Part shown: positions 34,509 to 46,346 of the stretch, piece after piece
Layout: the number at the start of each line of letters is the position of its first letter
How positions within the stretch are numbered: the stretch's first letter is position 1
From: Cytidiella melzeri
Lineage: Eukaryota; Basidiomycota; Agaricomycetes; Polyporales; Irpicaceae
Direction of reading: 5' to 3'
Assembly (NCBI GenBank): GCA_022592445.1
Contig: JABYQR010000050.1
Location: forward strand, 119,484-183,483
Length of the DNA stretch: 64,000 nt
Program-made: the position numbers and the translations under genes
The notes under the pieces: generated by a model
Told to the model about the DNA's origin: nothing
What the model saw: the letters and a program-made list of their open reading frames with translations, nothing else
Databases searched by the model: none

Positions 34509-34544
34509 TGGGGAACCCAGGGTTTCACAACGATCTCGACCTAA

Positions 34545-35300
34545 TGTCACGGAGACGGAGCTCGACGTAGCAACTAGGGACACGGAGTGGAAGACGACGA
34601 CAAGGTGGTGGCAGGCGTATAGCACAATGCTCTCACCAGCTATAAACCTTATACAGGTATCCAGCCCAGTAAAGACCAAGTTAGTATTGTTACTACCAGC
34701 TATGTAGTACAAGAGGGGGTTGCTTACCTAGCCCAGTAAAGACCAAGAGGTCGAGATGGGGGCTAGGAGCGTACATGCAGCATCTTATATAGACTTCAGG
34801 GACCTGCGCACAGACCATGTTGAGGGCAGGCTTTGCAAGAAGCCGTGTGAACGAAGAACAAAAGAACTACCTAAAGGAGAACAATAGCTATTGTCTAGAC
34901 CTTGCCAAGAACTCTACTCGTGAGAGAATCTATCTAAAAGGAGACCAACTATTTTATTCCATTCCCACACCTGTGAGAACATCCTTCCATAAAGAGAACA
35001 ATAAGGAAAGAACAAAAGGAGTCCATGTGAATGGTATCTATGACGTCAAACCCTAGCTATGGGCTGAGCCATGTGGTTGTAGCCATGTGGTCTTACTTAA
35101 GCCAAGTCACATGCCAGTGTGACGTAGTAGCAAGTAATGTGACCGTGTGGAGCATCTAAGCCACGTGATATGGGCGCTTAATAGACGTGAAAAGGGAGTT
35201 TATGCAGAGAAGGTTGCAACTGAGCTGCAGCCCGGAGTTTTATAGATAAAAACAAGAGGTAAATCGCAAAAATTAAGGGCTAGTCAGGCCATCCATGACA
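34545..35300 (-). repeat. Gypsy A 5' LTR with TATA box
   Basis: For this minus-strand element this is the upstream LTR. The promoter-like motif CTATATAAG is at 34784-34792 on the minus strand, about 240 bp before the LTR's internal end. The sequence is nearly identical to 27475-28230. Confidence 0.92.
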
Positions 35301-35369
35301 ATGCGCGTCATCTCTGTGTGCTCTCTACTGCCACGTCAAGCTCTTCCTGGTGTCGTCCTTCTCCTAGCA

Positions 35370-37825
35370 ATGCCCGCAAAGCAAAAAGCTGCTGCACAAA
35401 AAGCAGGCTCAGACTCAGACTCCGGCACAGGACAGACTCCCCAGCAACCACAGCCAGCAAATCCGGTGCGCTCCGCTTCTCGAAGAGAGCGCAAGAAATC
35501 CAAGAAGCAGGCTGACATAGGTGACCCTCTGACTCACTACGGGCAACTCTTCGCTGACTATGATCACTTGCAGACCACAGCAAGCTCCTCAAGCGACTCA
35601 AGAAGCTTGAGAATGAGAACAAGACATTGCAGCGAGCACAAACGCGAGGTGAGAACATCATAATTACCTACAATATCCTTACCTCTTGTTGATTCACCTG
35701 CAGGAAAGCAACAACAAGCAGCGACATCAACAACCAAGCAGCCAGATAACGCTGCAGGCAACGACGAAGATGGCGAGAACAGCAACGGGCTCAATTGTGG
35801 CAGTGGCGATGATGACTGGCCACCTGAAGACGAAGACAACGACATTATTGGCTACGAGTCCCAGGTACAGATGCGACACCACCACCGTTGATACAGTACT
35901 CAATAGATGATCTCTAGTTCCAGTCGAAAGGGGTTATCAGCGTGGTCCAACCACTCAAGCAGCTGAAATGTCGTGTCAACGATCCCAAACCAACACCACC
36001 TTTGTTTCTCCACAATTGCTCAGAGTCGCTCTCGCCACCACCCTCTCGTCAGCGCTCACAGTTGTGCTCTCATGCACCATCCTCTCGACAGCGCTCACTG
36101 TCACGCTCTCGTGCACCACCCTCTCGATAGTGCTCACAGTCGCGCTCTCGTGCACCATCCTCTCGACAGCGCTCACTGTCACGCTCTCGTGCACCACCCT
36201 CTCAACAGCACTCACAGTCGCGCTCTCGTGCACCATCCTCTCGACAGCACTCACTGTCACGCTCTTGACAGCGCTCACTGTTGCGCTCTTGTGCACCATC
36301 CTCTCGTCAGCGCTCACTGTTGCACTCTCGTGCACCACCCTCTCGTCAGCGCTCATTGTCGCGCTCTCGCAGTCACTTGCCGCTGCACTCAGGCTTGTGT
36401 GGTTGCTCGCCGTTGCGCTCAAGTTCTCATGGCCATTCTCAGTCGCCCTCTTGTCGTTGCTCACACTACTCCGAGTCTTCCGGTCCAGTGTCCTTACCAG
36501 CATCATCTTCACTTACCTCAAGAGCTCCATCTTCAGTCCGGTCAGGGTCACCTTTGGATTGAGTGGACAGCGCTGTGGTTGTTGCTGCCCAGGAGGTGAG
36601 AAGACAACCACAAGCGCAGCCTTTGGTGTCAACAGGTGCCAGTGGCCGTCACCACGTGAGGCCTTCTCCAAATGAACACGCAGAAAGGCAGCGTAAGCAG
36701 CCACGTACTGTGTCTGATGTAGCGCCCCAAGCCTACAGCTCTGTCGAGTACAAAGGTGGCTCCGCGCCGACCAATGGTAGACCAAAAGAAAGCAATTACA
36801 CCGGCATCACCGCGACAATCATATCGCGGGCTGTCGTATGTTACCAGCTGAAAGTATTGACTGAATCTGCCTTTCCAGATCACGACACGCAGCACACTTG
36901 GGCAAGAAGTGTGTTCCAGATTAGCTGCCAAGAGGTCGAGCGCAGCTATTCCCCTGACAATGAGGCAGTCAGGGGTATCTATTTGGTGGTATGTATTCAT
37001 GAGTTCTTGTTAGCTCTTGCTGATCCCCAACAGATTATCGGTTGCGCTTCAAGCTTTCGCGGTCATCTCAGGAACAAGATTTGCGGCAAGATAGTGGAGA
37101 CATACGGACTCAAAACTGACACATCAAAGGACGCTACCGCCAAAGCCAATGCAGAGCGGGTGGCGTGGCTACTGCAGCCAATCGGACAGGCTCAGGATGC
37201 TAATCGGTATTGTTACGAGGTACGTTCAATGCTACGAGGTTTTGTACATAAGCTCATCACATTTAGGAATTCACACACGATCCCCCTCGAGGGCTGGCAC
37301 AGGTATCAATCATTCAACATGCATTGCAAGAACTGGTCTTTTGCGGAGACACATCTCCTGGTGCCAAATTCAGCGCGTTATTTGATCCACTCCCACTTCC
37401 AACAATCGCGCTCTTGCTCGCCATGGTATGTAAGAATCATTCAAACCTTCTGTTGTCGCTGATAACATAAGACACACAGGTCCGCTTTGGTTTGATGCGC
37501 TGGGAAACGGGGCGACTGGAGCAAAAAGGCCCCGAGTTCCGTGAGACCACCTACGGTCAGGTGGTCAAAGAGCACCTTGGCCAGCTCAAAGACTGGGCCA
37601 AGCTGCGCCCCGTCATCACCACAAAGATTTGCCATAGCCTGTTCAAGAAAATCCTGTGAGTTCCGCTTATTGTCGTTTGCAACACCTGCATGTCTCACAA
37701 TACCATTCAGCCGCCTCGGGGGCATCGAGCGCAAACAAGACAAGCCTCTGGAACTTTCGGACGTTGCAAAGGAGAACGCGCTGCAGGACTTGGACAATTG
37801 GGTGGATGAGGACAACAGCAACTAA
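35370..37825 (+). pseudogene. Decaying DUF6532-like gene with Ser/Arg repeat region
   Basis: The first exon starts MPAKQKAAAQKAGSDSDSG and is basic. A coiled-coil segment follows in a shifted frame (LLKRLKKLENENKTLQRAQ). Then an acidic exon at about 35704-35859 (DDDWPPEDEDNDIIGYESQ) and an exon entering a 39-bp repeat region coding Ser-Arg-rich 13-mers. The C-terminal two-thirds matches the agaricomycete DUF6532 pattern: FPDHDTQHTWARSVFQ, then SFRGHLRNKI, YCYE after an intron joined to FTHDPPRGLAQVSIIQ, and IALLLAMVRFGLMRWETGR ending with LGQLKDWAKLRP. The Ser/Arg frame contains in-frame stops near 36129, 36270 and 36560, and one indel in exon 1. I therefore call it a pseudogene. Function of the family is unknown; the gypsy A insertion lies only about 65 bp upstream of the start. 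Confidence 0.6.
36043..36372 (+). repeat. 39-bp minisatellite, about eight units
   Basis: The unit is 39 bp, with subunits CTCTCG[TA]CAGCGCTCACTGT and GCTCTCGTGCACCA[TC]C. One unit is shortened near 36265. Because 39 is a multiple of three, three frames stay mostly open. The frame in register with the flanking exons would encode Ser-Arg-rich repeats but has two stops. Confidence 0.85.
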
Positions 37826-38290
37826 ATGTTGACGGATACCCCAGTAACCGGTAGCAGTCGGGTACCATAACTTCATAGTGTAGCTAATGTTATTGATTTG
37901 TTCGTGATGGAATCCCAATTGTCTGGCCAGAAACATGCGTTACGAGAGCTACAGGAGCTACATTACCAGTACTACGGAGCAGCAACATTATAATCACAAT
38001 GCTACGGAATGCTACGGTGCTACACAGTACATAGTACGGAGTGCTACGGAGTTGTGGGTGTGATCCGTAGCGCTCCAGGATAGGGTACTTGTCTACAATA
38101 ACTACGACTGTTGCAACTGCTACGTAGCTTCCCGTAGCGGCGGACTTGTTCCCTGATGGATGAACTCTTGTCTCTCTCTTCTCCCCTTCATCCCCCTCTC
38201 ACACGTCCTGTCACCTACACCGAAGAACCTTTGCATGAATAGCACGAAGGTACAAAGTACTGTCAAATGACAGTACCAAGCAATCTTTGT
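37826..38290. other. Spacer rich in CTACGGA-like short repeats
   Basis: Between about 37960 and 38140 the motif CTACGGA, or a one-base variant or its complement TCCGTAG, occurs at least six times. No coding signal is seen. Confidence 0.6.
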
Positions 38291-39690
38291 GCTATACACT
38301 ACTGACGAGCACTCGACTGCAAAACGGTCTTTCATCTCTCTCCTCTTGGTCCACTCGAGTCACAGTTGCGGCCCCCATCTACTACCTACTGCAGAACATC
38401 CGACTGAATATCTCCAAGCTCCGAGGTACTGTCAGATTACAGTACCGGCAAATCTTCGCTCGCACTACAAGGGGATGCTCGAGTGCAAACAATGTCCATG
38501 AGTATTAATACAGGTGAGTTCTGCATCTTTCTCACAGCGACAGAGCAATGCCACGCTCATGTGTTCCCTGCGACCCGGAAGACCTTGCCCCCGGAGACAA
38601 CAAGGTGCATCCCGATGAGTGCGCTGACTTTGACTTCGACAATGACATGTTCGAAGAGGACGACCAGCTACCACATTGAGGGGTACGGACGGACGGACTG
38701 ACAAATGCAGGGCCACTCTAGCTGCGCTTCCGCTTGGTGTTGTTGTGCAGCAAATTGAACAAATCATCACCAAGATGCGCAAGGTTGGTGTCGACCTTGC
38801 AAACATGACATACTATGTCACTGTCCTTCAAGACAGCAAGGCAGATACCAGTGTCATAAAGTGAGTAGATTATCTAAGTATCTAGACCAACCAATGACAA
38901 TCTATCCAGGTACTGTAGAGCTAGGTTCCTCGGCTCTTTGGACTTGGTTAGAACGGTACTGGAAAGCCAACGCCTCTGCATCACACCACAGGCGACCTCC
39001 AGCCGTGCGAGGGTACAGTCTCCACGCATTTCCGCGTCAAGCTTGCCAAGTACTCTCAGCACTTTGGGATCTCCAAGCGTGGTGAGCTCACCACCACTGC
39101 ACAACAGCAGCTCGTTTGGTTTGGCCACCCTCTCTCTCATCGTCGCCCTCACCCACCATGTCACCTTTTACCCTGTACCACTCGCTGCTATCAAACACGA
39201 CCCTTCTTTGCCACACCTCTGGAGAGGTCTCCGAGGCACAACTCGAGTCAGACAGTGCCGCGGCGGACAAGAGAACAGAGGAAGCACCTGGGGCCAGAAA
39301 ACGCGAGGGTGGTAGCTGGCACCAAGTTGGCAGAGGTAGACAAGAGTGGGATAGGGTGAGTGCACACATAGCAAGAAAAATTGACTACGTGATGTGTGTA
39401 CTGCAGCTTGCACAAGTAGTGCTCAACGCAGTAAATGACCCATATGAACAACTCAGTTTGCTCGTTGACATCCAGGAGCGTGGATGGGGCCCATTTGCGC
39501 TGATACCTCAGACGGCTAAGAACTTAACGACAATCAAGCTCGAAGGCGCCGAGGTATACCAGTACTGGCTTACCCTCCTACACATCTACCTCAAAATCAA
39601 GGTCACCCCAAATAACAGCAAGTGGAATGCCACGTCAGGAAGGGGCGGGAAAAAAAACTTTCATGTTCTTCTTTGGATGCCATAATTTAT
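38291..39690 (+). other. Unassigned coding-like fragments
   Basis: Short stretches look coding but do not assemble. One ends YKGMLECKQCP (about 38470-38497). One reads MPRSCVPCDPEDLAPGDNKV and turns acidic (about 38548-38680). One is a helical ATLAALPLGVVVQQIEQII (about 38710-38860). A longer 189-codon ORF is at 39116-39685. Cys pairs and acidic runs suggest a degraded transposon or nuclear protein gene, but I recognise no family. Confidence 0.3.
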
Positions 39691-39812
39691 GAGAGTATAA
39701 ATTAGTATATTGATGGACAAGGGGGATGAGGAGAAGGCAATAAAATACGACAAGCTGGATGATGCGTTGCCCGACGCGTGCTAAGATAACACAGACGTGC
39801 ATAGATCAAGCG

Positions 39813-39997
39813 CACGTGACAGGGTCATCTACACCGACAAGGGCGAAACGGACCAGACGTTCGAACACTCACTCAAATGACATTCTGCTCAATCACACGT
39901 TTACATCCAACTTCATCCCAATCAGGAAGGATTTCCTTTTCTGGCAGGAGCAATAGCGACTGTCTCCCTGTTTGAACGTCTGGGAACAAGACTAATT
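39813..39997 (+). repeat. Dispersed inverted-repeat element, copy 2
   Basis: Inverted repeats CCAGACGTTCGAACA (39853-39867) and TGTTTGAACGTCTGG (39969-39983) match at 14 of 15 positions. Flanks CACGTGACAGGGTCATCTAC and GGGAACAAGACTAA are shared with the copy at 21791-22011, as is an internal GGAAGGATTTC. Confidence 0.65.
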
Positions 39998-40130
39998 GAT
40001 TGTACAACTGCGACAAGTCCTACTCGCACTGCCGCTTCCACCTACACACAACATCAGATACAACCAATCTTGTAGACTGCTATGTTATTACTACACTTCA
40101 GTTGCAATTGTTAATGCAACTACCATCGTC

Positions 40131-40200
40131 GAAGTACAACAAGCGTGTGAGCATTTCGAAGAAATCATCTCCATCATCTCCATTGTCATGGCGTCAGTAC
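40131..40200 (+). repeat. Fragment of the 3' flank of the PPxY gene family
   Basis: This stretch aligns with 60732-60794 (same orientation) and with the reverse complement of 4655-4725. Shared pieces include GTGTGAGCATTTCGA[AG] and AGCGTCAGTAC-like sequence. No coding part of the family is recognisable next to it. Confidence 0.5.
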
Positions 40201-40231
40201 ATGAATGGGTGGGAGATGATCTACCTGACCG

Positions 40232-41863
40232 TAATCCATAACCATAAAGTGACTGCCAGCGCCCGCCCCTAGTGTGGATTGTTTTATACAGTCCTCAGAT
40301 GAGTGGTGTGGACTGGGCAGCGAGGCAGTGGTGTTAAAGCACCGCCCAAGTGCCACAACCTTGACTTGGCAGAGGCAGAAAGGGAGACACAAACCCCCGG
40401 CCCCGTGATGGCCTGTGGCTGCCAGTGCCCACTGCATGCTACTTTCTGATAGTTTTTTCAGGACGGCTGAATGTGGTATGTCCTAGGCCTGATGACTTAG
40501 CACTGTCTAAGTGCATTGTTGCTACTGCGCAGAAAGAGAAAAGAACCCCTCCCTGTTGAAGAAACACACATTCACCAACGTGCCAGGTCATGGCACTCAA
40601 AAGCCCTTTCACTCTCCGAGATTGAGGGTTTCTTTGCCAGACACAGGGTAGAGTGTGCCCCACCCTGTATCTGCAAGCTCCCCCAACTCAAGTGTCCTGC
40701 CTCACTGGAGTTCACTCGCCACTACATATATTCTGACAATGAGGGGTTGACCCCATCACCTTCCTCATGATGTCCATTGTGTCTTGAATTGGAATCACAG
40801 CTTGCCCCAAGAAGGCAAAACCAATCCTCTCTGAAATTCAGCGCATTCGCTAGCCTCTCATTATCAAGGTAATGCTGCTCCCTCTGCGGCCCCCTCCAAC
40901 TAGAGTATAGAGATTCAAACTCCAAGACATCTGTCAGATTTTTTGAAGATCCACTCAACAAACTTTGCTTGGTCTTCCTCTGACCTAGCTTTGGCCTCAG
41001 CTTCCACCTTGGCATGGTGATCATTTGCTGGAATATGCTTTTCCTTTGGCATCTTCACCTTCAATACTAGCGTTAGCAAGGCCGGCAAGCGGCAAGTACA
41101 ATTCCTGCAGATTGAATAAGTATTACTTTTTGATCCAGATGTAAGTAAACTTGGTGCTGGTAGCAGCCTGACCAAGTAACTTGGTTGGGCATAACTTCTT
41201 CAGTGAGTGATGTATAGTAACTTGGTGGTTTGTCTTCACTGGAGCACACAATTGTTCATGAGAGAAGACGAACTATGCTGTATTGTTTGAAGTGCAACAA
41301 TTGGTGTGAGTACATAATTACAACAAGTTTGTGGAGAAGAGCATAGAGACAAAGACCGTTTGACATGCGTCTTCTCCTTTATGGTGCTGAACCATGCTTA
41401 ATAATCTAGATACAATTTGGTAAACCGCAGGAGCAGGGTTACAAGTGATTATGTGACTGATAGCAAGTTGAATAAATTGTATATCATGAAATAGTTAATT
41501 GCACCTGTGACTTTGTTTCCAAAAAAACCCTCAGTAAACAACTTTGTTCCTGCTAAGGACCTTGCCAAGCCATCTGGTCATAAATATACACTGTATTATG
41601 GGCATTTGCTATTGGTGACACTTTTGATAGGCAACTTGATCTGGGATCAAGTGATCTTACTACAATTGATAAGTTCATTTGCGGGAAAAGGAGCCATACA
41701 ATGATAAAGGTAGTCACCAATGGTAGCAAGGGGCTTCATATATCTTGTCATTAATCTTGTGCAGTGTTCACTGCTGATTCTGGTGAATTGCTTAGTTCAA
41801 GAATGAACAGCTTGAAGATGTCTCATTAGATCAATTGCTCAAACATGTTACATGTGCCGTGTT
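40232..41863. other. Gene-poor stretch
   Basis: Only short ORFs are found, without domains or splice structure. Base composition becomes more AT-rich to the right. I see no LTR termini here. Confidence 0.4.
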
Positions 41864-42680
41864 GATGTCTGAACTGCCTTGTTCACATTGAAACTCCCAC
41901 AGGCTGTGTTCTGATTGTAACTCCTGCTCAAACTAGTGGGTGTAAAACTTTGTGGACAATCAGATGCAGTGCTTGCTTCTAATGCAACCACATCTTGCTG
42001 ATGTCTGAACTGCCTCACCTCCATGGAAACTGCTACAGGCCGTGTTGTGACTGTAACTCCTACTAATGGTTGTGAAACTTGTTGAAGCAATTGAATGCAG
42101 TGCCTGCTGCCAATGCAATTATGTGCTGTTGATGTCTGAACTGCCTCACCCCTATTGGAGCTGCTACAGCTGTAATTCCAGCTTATAAAGTAGTGGTTGT
42201 GAAACTTTGTGGAGCAATTGAACGCAGCACTGGCTGCTGATGAAACCATGTCTAGCTGATGTCTGCACTGTCTCACCCCTATCAGAGCTGCTACAGGCTG
42301 TGTTCTGATTGTAACCCCTGCATATAGAGCAACTGGTGGTTATCAAACTGTATGGGAGAATCAAAGGCAGTGCTCTATGGTGATGTGACCACATCCTGTT
42401 GATGTCTGAACTGCCTCAGACCCATTAGGACTGCCACAGGCTATGGTCTGATTGTAACTCCTCCTTAGAGAGCAACTAATGGTTGTGAAACTTTGCACAA
42501 CAATCCGACGCAGTGTTTGCTGCTGATGCAACCATGCCCTGTTGATGTCTGAACTGCCTCACCCCCATTGGAACTGCCACAGGCTGTGTTCTGATTGTAA
42601 CTCCTGCTTAGAGAGCAACTAACAGCTGTGACACTTTATGGAATGATCAGATACAGTACTCACTACTAATGCAGCCATAG
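41864..42680 (-). repeat. Satellite array, about six units of 127-143 bp
   Basis: The anchor GATGTCTG[AC]ACTG[CT]CT recurs at 41864, 42000, 42131, 42258, 42401 and 42543, giving spacings of 136, 131, 127, 143 and 142 bp. Each unit also carries CTGTGTTCTGATTGTAACTC-like, GTGAAACTTTGT-like and CAGTGCTTGCTGCTAATGCA-like blocks in the same order. Units are diverged, so the array is old. The strand given is arbitrary. Confidence 0.85.
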
Positions 42681-44325
42681 ATTTACATTGTCCAAGAATT
42701 TAGGGGTTGAGAATTTGCAGTTAGCTTCCAAAGTACTGGTTATTCTTGCTCAGAGCCAATGATGTTTGTGACATGTCTTCTGATTGTATTCCTTGTTCAG
42801 AGAGCAAGCAATGTTTGTAGTTGCTGCACATGTACCTGACCAGAATTTAACATTATTTGCCAGCAGGAGTGGAGTTTAAATCTGAGTCTGGATAACTTTT
42901 TTCAGTAGACTGGCCATAACTTGCTCAATTCCACTTCAATTGACAGGATGTTTGCACCAGGAAGTTGCCACATGATAGAGCTATCCAATGGTGTATTATA
43001 TGTACAGATTCATACCCATATGCAGTCTGTAAAAATGAAAAACTGCATTTTGATTGCAAAAGTGATCTGATACAAAGTGATGAAGGGCTGATAACAAGAC
43101 CAGTGTGATGCCATCAGCTGTATTCATTGTTTTTGTTATTGACACTGTTACTGTCTGTATTCTGCCATCAAATTCCCACACTTTGGGGGACAAAAAGGTC
43201 ACATCTGAAAAGGCATCAATGTGCTGGAGCACACTGGAACAATTCTTCTTCATTCTTCAGGAATTGTAATTGGGTCATACTTCTGCTCCTGGATTTGGGG
43301 CTGTAATCAATCAGTTTTCATTCAGTATGGGCACCAAACATGGTTTTCTTAAGTATTGTTTCAGCCCACCCACATCACCGTGTAGGAGTTGAGACAATTT
43401 GCAGCTGAATCTGAGGTCCTTGTTTCTGCCAGATTAGCCCACTCAAAAGTGCCTACCATAGGGTTCATGATCAGGAACTCAAGCAGTTTGTTTTGCCCAA
43501 ACAACTGTGTGCAGTTTTGGAAATCTGCAGAGTCCATACCTACAAGAGTTGCTAGTTCCTCGTGGTTGTATGGGTTGGGGGGTCTCCAAGCACGGTACCA
43601 CAGAAGACACTCCTCCAGCACTGGCAGCCGCTTTCAAGTTTCCACAGTGCCACATGCACATTCTGCCGGGCCCTCCAGGTGAAACCTTTCACAAAACTTG
43701 CCAACAGGCAAGTGTTAAAACCAACTATTGTCAAGAGACAAGTTGTCAAGTCAGAACCCCTTGGTGTAACTACACACAAGGTCGAATGATGGTCTAGGCC
43801 ACGCAGTTGCTGTCAAGCACAATGGCAGACAGATGATGGATCAATAGAAGGAATATTGATACAAAGTGGATAGACTGAGGTTCTAGCCCCATGTCTAGCA
43901 GCTATTTATACATGTTGGCCTAACTACTTTTGGACTAGTTTGACATAGTGGTAACCAATGAAAGGAGTGGAAAGGAAGAACAATAGACAGAGAACAATAG
44001 TTGCTTTGGCAAGCCAGTGGGAGAAAGGACTGTCAAGGTGCAGGAGTAAGGGACAATGGAAAGATGGATCATGAGTCAAAGAACAAGTTAACCCAGAACA
44101 GGGGATAGATGGGGTTGGACCCAATGGAACGGTAACGGAGTATGGAAAAGCTGAGGGTGGAACCAAGGCAACGGAAACCAATCAGTGTTAGATCCAAGGT
44201 TTGCATGGAAAACAAGAGGGTAACTAATGACGTAATGGTCTGTATTGAATGGAGGCGGTGAGGATCAGGAAATAAGGGAGGAAAGACGAGTCGGATTGAC
44301 AAGGCAAGACAACTAGTTATCAAGG
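42681..44325. other. Gene-poor stretch with one coding-like relic
   Basis: On the minus strand 43361-43621 encodes LLWYRAWRPPNPYNHEELAT and later FLIMNPMVGTFEWANL, which looks like part of a real protein domain but belongs to no family I can name. The rest shows no coding or repeat signal. Confidence 0.35.
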
Positions 44326-44330
44326 TAATC

Positions 44331-45066
44331 TGTCACAGATTTTCAATGTTTCTACAAGACTTGCCTTACCAGGCAACGGTATTATTGGGAATATTTAAGC
44401 GCTTGACAAGCGCTTATCCAGAGCTTATCTGGCGTCTATTTAGGCACTTATCCAGCGCTTATCTGGCGCTTATCTGGCGCTTATCTGGCGCTTATTCCGG
44501 CGCTTATTCTCAGTGCCTATCAATTGATGCGCTGATGCGCCTCCTGTCTCTGATGCGCTGATGCGCTCCTTTCCTTATCTGTGTATCACATGATGGAACT
44601 CTCTGGAACCTTGTGGAACATGCTGGAACTATGATGTCATAGTATAGAACATTCCATTAGATGATGTCATAGTTCTTAGAACCTTCTGGAAAAGTCTAGC
44701 CTTGTCTTAGAACAAGCTAGAACAAGTCTAGCCTTGGGACTGGGTCATGGGGTCAGGTCATGGGGACAATTGCTATTGGTTGATTATTGAAGTGGCACCA
44801 CTAGGGCATAGGGCATGCTTAGTAAGGTAGATTACTTCGCTTACTCATGTAGGTATTAGGGGTCTTAGGGTAGTACCTGGGGTCCTCCCCTTCATGTATA
44901 TATAGAGGCACTCCTGAGGGCATATTTCCTCGGTCTTATCCACTCTGTTGATCAAGGACTACTCTGTACTCTCCAGTACTCACTCTCACCCACACTCTAC
45001 TCTCTATCTCATTATCTCCCCCTTCAGTTTAATAACTATCTGGTGAGTGTAACCTCAACTGTTACA
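44331..45066 (+). mobile_element. Solo LTR with TSD TAATC
   Basis: The 736-bp segment starts TGTCACAG and ends CTGTTACA (inverted match 7 of 8). It is flanked by TAATC at 44326-44330 and at 45067-45071. It has a TATA box (GTATATATAGAG, about 44897-44908) and internal short repeats (GTCTAGCCTTG twice, TGATGTCATAG twice). No internal element sequence remains, so it is a product of LTR-LTR recombination. Its sequence differs from the gypsy A and copia LTRs. Orientation is taken from the TATA box. Confidence 0.85.
44395..44510 (+). repeat. Short tandem repeats inside the solo LTR
   Basis: A degenerate 11-bp unit, GCGCTTATCTG, recurs about nine times. The block 44520-44570 then has repeated GATGCGCTGATGCGC. 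Confidence 0.8.
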
Positions 45067-45071
45067 TAATC

Positions 45072-45727
45072 AAAGAAGTGAAGAAAAACAATAGGGTGTG
45101 AAGACTGTTTGCCTCTGCTCTTTTCTACAGACTGGTAACTCATGTAGGCCCATCACTGGCTGGCCAATTGTCTGATCATCGTGAAGTGACCAGCCCAAAC
45201 ATCTTTGTTACGAGCAAAATTGGCTGAATACAAGTACTGTGGTAGGAACACATGAAAGTACGCAAAAGCAGCAGTGAGAAAGAAACAAGAGAAAGAGGGC
45301 AAATATGGGAGGTTGGGTGCACAAACGGAATAATTGTCTCTGTTGTGGACAAGTGACAATATCAGCGTGTGCCTGTACTGTTGCGCAATGCGCTTATCTG
45401 TGGTGGGACAAGAGGCAATGCCCCTGTCGACATGGCCACCCAGGCTTTAAGTAGGCAAAGCCTCTGTGGCTGTCTGGGCCTCTGAATAATGGGTTGGTGA
45501 CCCCTTCCTAATGCTCAACTGTATAATCCCTCCGCACATGACCTCAGTTAGTCACTGCTAACGTCATGCGGAAGCATAGTTGATTTAGAGGTTGCTCATG
45601 ATGGTGCCACAAGACAAACGGCGGTGCTCACCTAAAGAGGAAAGAGTGTGCTGCGCATGTCGGCAGAGGCCTCTGGAATTCCTCCCTACCCTTGGAATCC
45701 ACAATTACCATGATAACACTACAGTCA
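45072..45727. other. Unrecognised spacer
   Basis: This lies between the solo LTR and the old inverted gypsy LTR. No domain or repeat is recognised. Confidence 0.35.
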
Positions 45728-46150
45728 CATGGCTCAGCCCATAGCTAGGGTTTAATCTCATAGATACTGTCCACATGGGCTCCTATGGTTCTTGTGCTAT
45801 TGTTCTCTTTATGGTAGAGTGTTCTCACAGGTGTGGAAACTGAATACAATTACTTATCTCCTTTTAGATAAATTTTCTCATGAGCAGAGGTCTTGGCAGA
45901 GTCCAGACAATAGCTATTGTTCCTTCTTCACACAGCTTCTTGCAAAGCCTGCCCCTAACATGGTCTGTGCACAGGTCCCTGAAGTCTATATAACATGCTG
46001 CATGTACGCTCCTAGCCCCCCATCTTGACCTCTTGGTATTCACTGGGCTAGGTTAGCAAACCCCTCCTGTACTACATAGCTGGTAGTACCCAATCTAACT
46101 TGGTCTTTACTGGGATAGATATCTGAATAAGTGTCAAAGCAAGATTGTAT
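45728..46150 (+). repeat. Old gypsy LTR remnant, inverted relative to gypsy A
   Basis: Its reverse complement follows the gypsy A LTR from about the CTTATTCAG segment, found intact in the copy at 62239, to CCCTAGCTATGGGCTGAGCC. Identity is roughly 80% by eye with several small indels. Both LTR ends are lost. It shows that the family has been present longer than the near-identical pair suggests. Confidence 0.8.
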
Positions 46151-46346
46151 CGCTGGTCATCAGAGATCAAATCTATGGACAATGTAAATTAGATATGTAG
46201 ATAGATAAGATCAGATAGTACATAGCATGTGATTCCATCATCATTATGGCCACACATGATGCAATACTTACACCTTATTGCATAATGTTCTGTAACAGTC
46301 AATACACTCACCAGATAAGTGTTTAACTTGAGGGGGAGATCGATAC

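Larger units (their letters stand above)
27470..35305 (-). mobile_element. Ty3/gypsy chromovirus A, complete in structure, flanked by TSD ATGCG
   Basis: Two 756-bp LTRs (27475-28230 and 34545-35300) begin TGTCA and end TGACA, and differ at only about six positions by eye. The 5-bp target duplication ATGCG is at 27470-27474 and 35301-35305. Between them, on the minus strand, are a leader ORF, gag and pol with integrase and chromodomain. The polypurine tract AGGAGGGGGG sits next to the 3' LTR. Pol has two frameshifts, so it is structurally complete but probably not autonomous. It inserted just upstream of the DUF6532-like gene. Confidence 0.93.

Noticed and set aside
36043..36372. CRISPR-like appearance of regularly spaced repeats
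   Set aside because: Units are contiguous 39-bp tandem repeats without unique spacers, in a eukaryote.
35968..36675. Long hydrophobic ORF (235 codons) over the minisatellite
   Set aside because: It is a frame shadow of the 39-bp repeat and does not continue the neighbouring exons.
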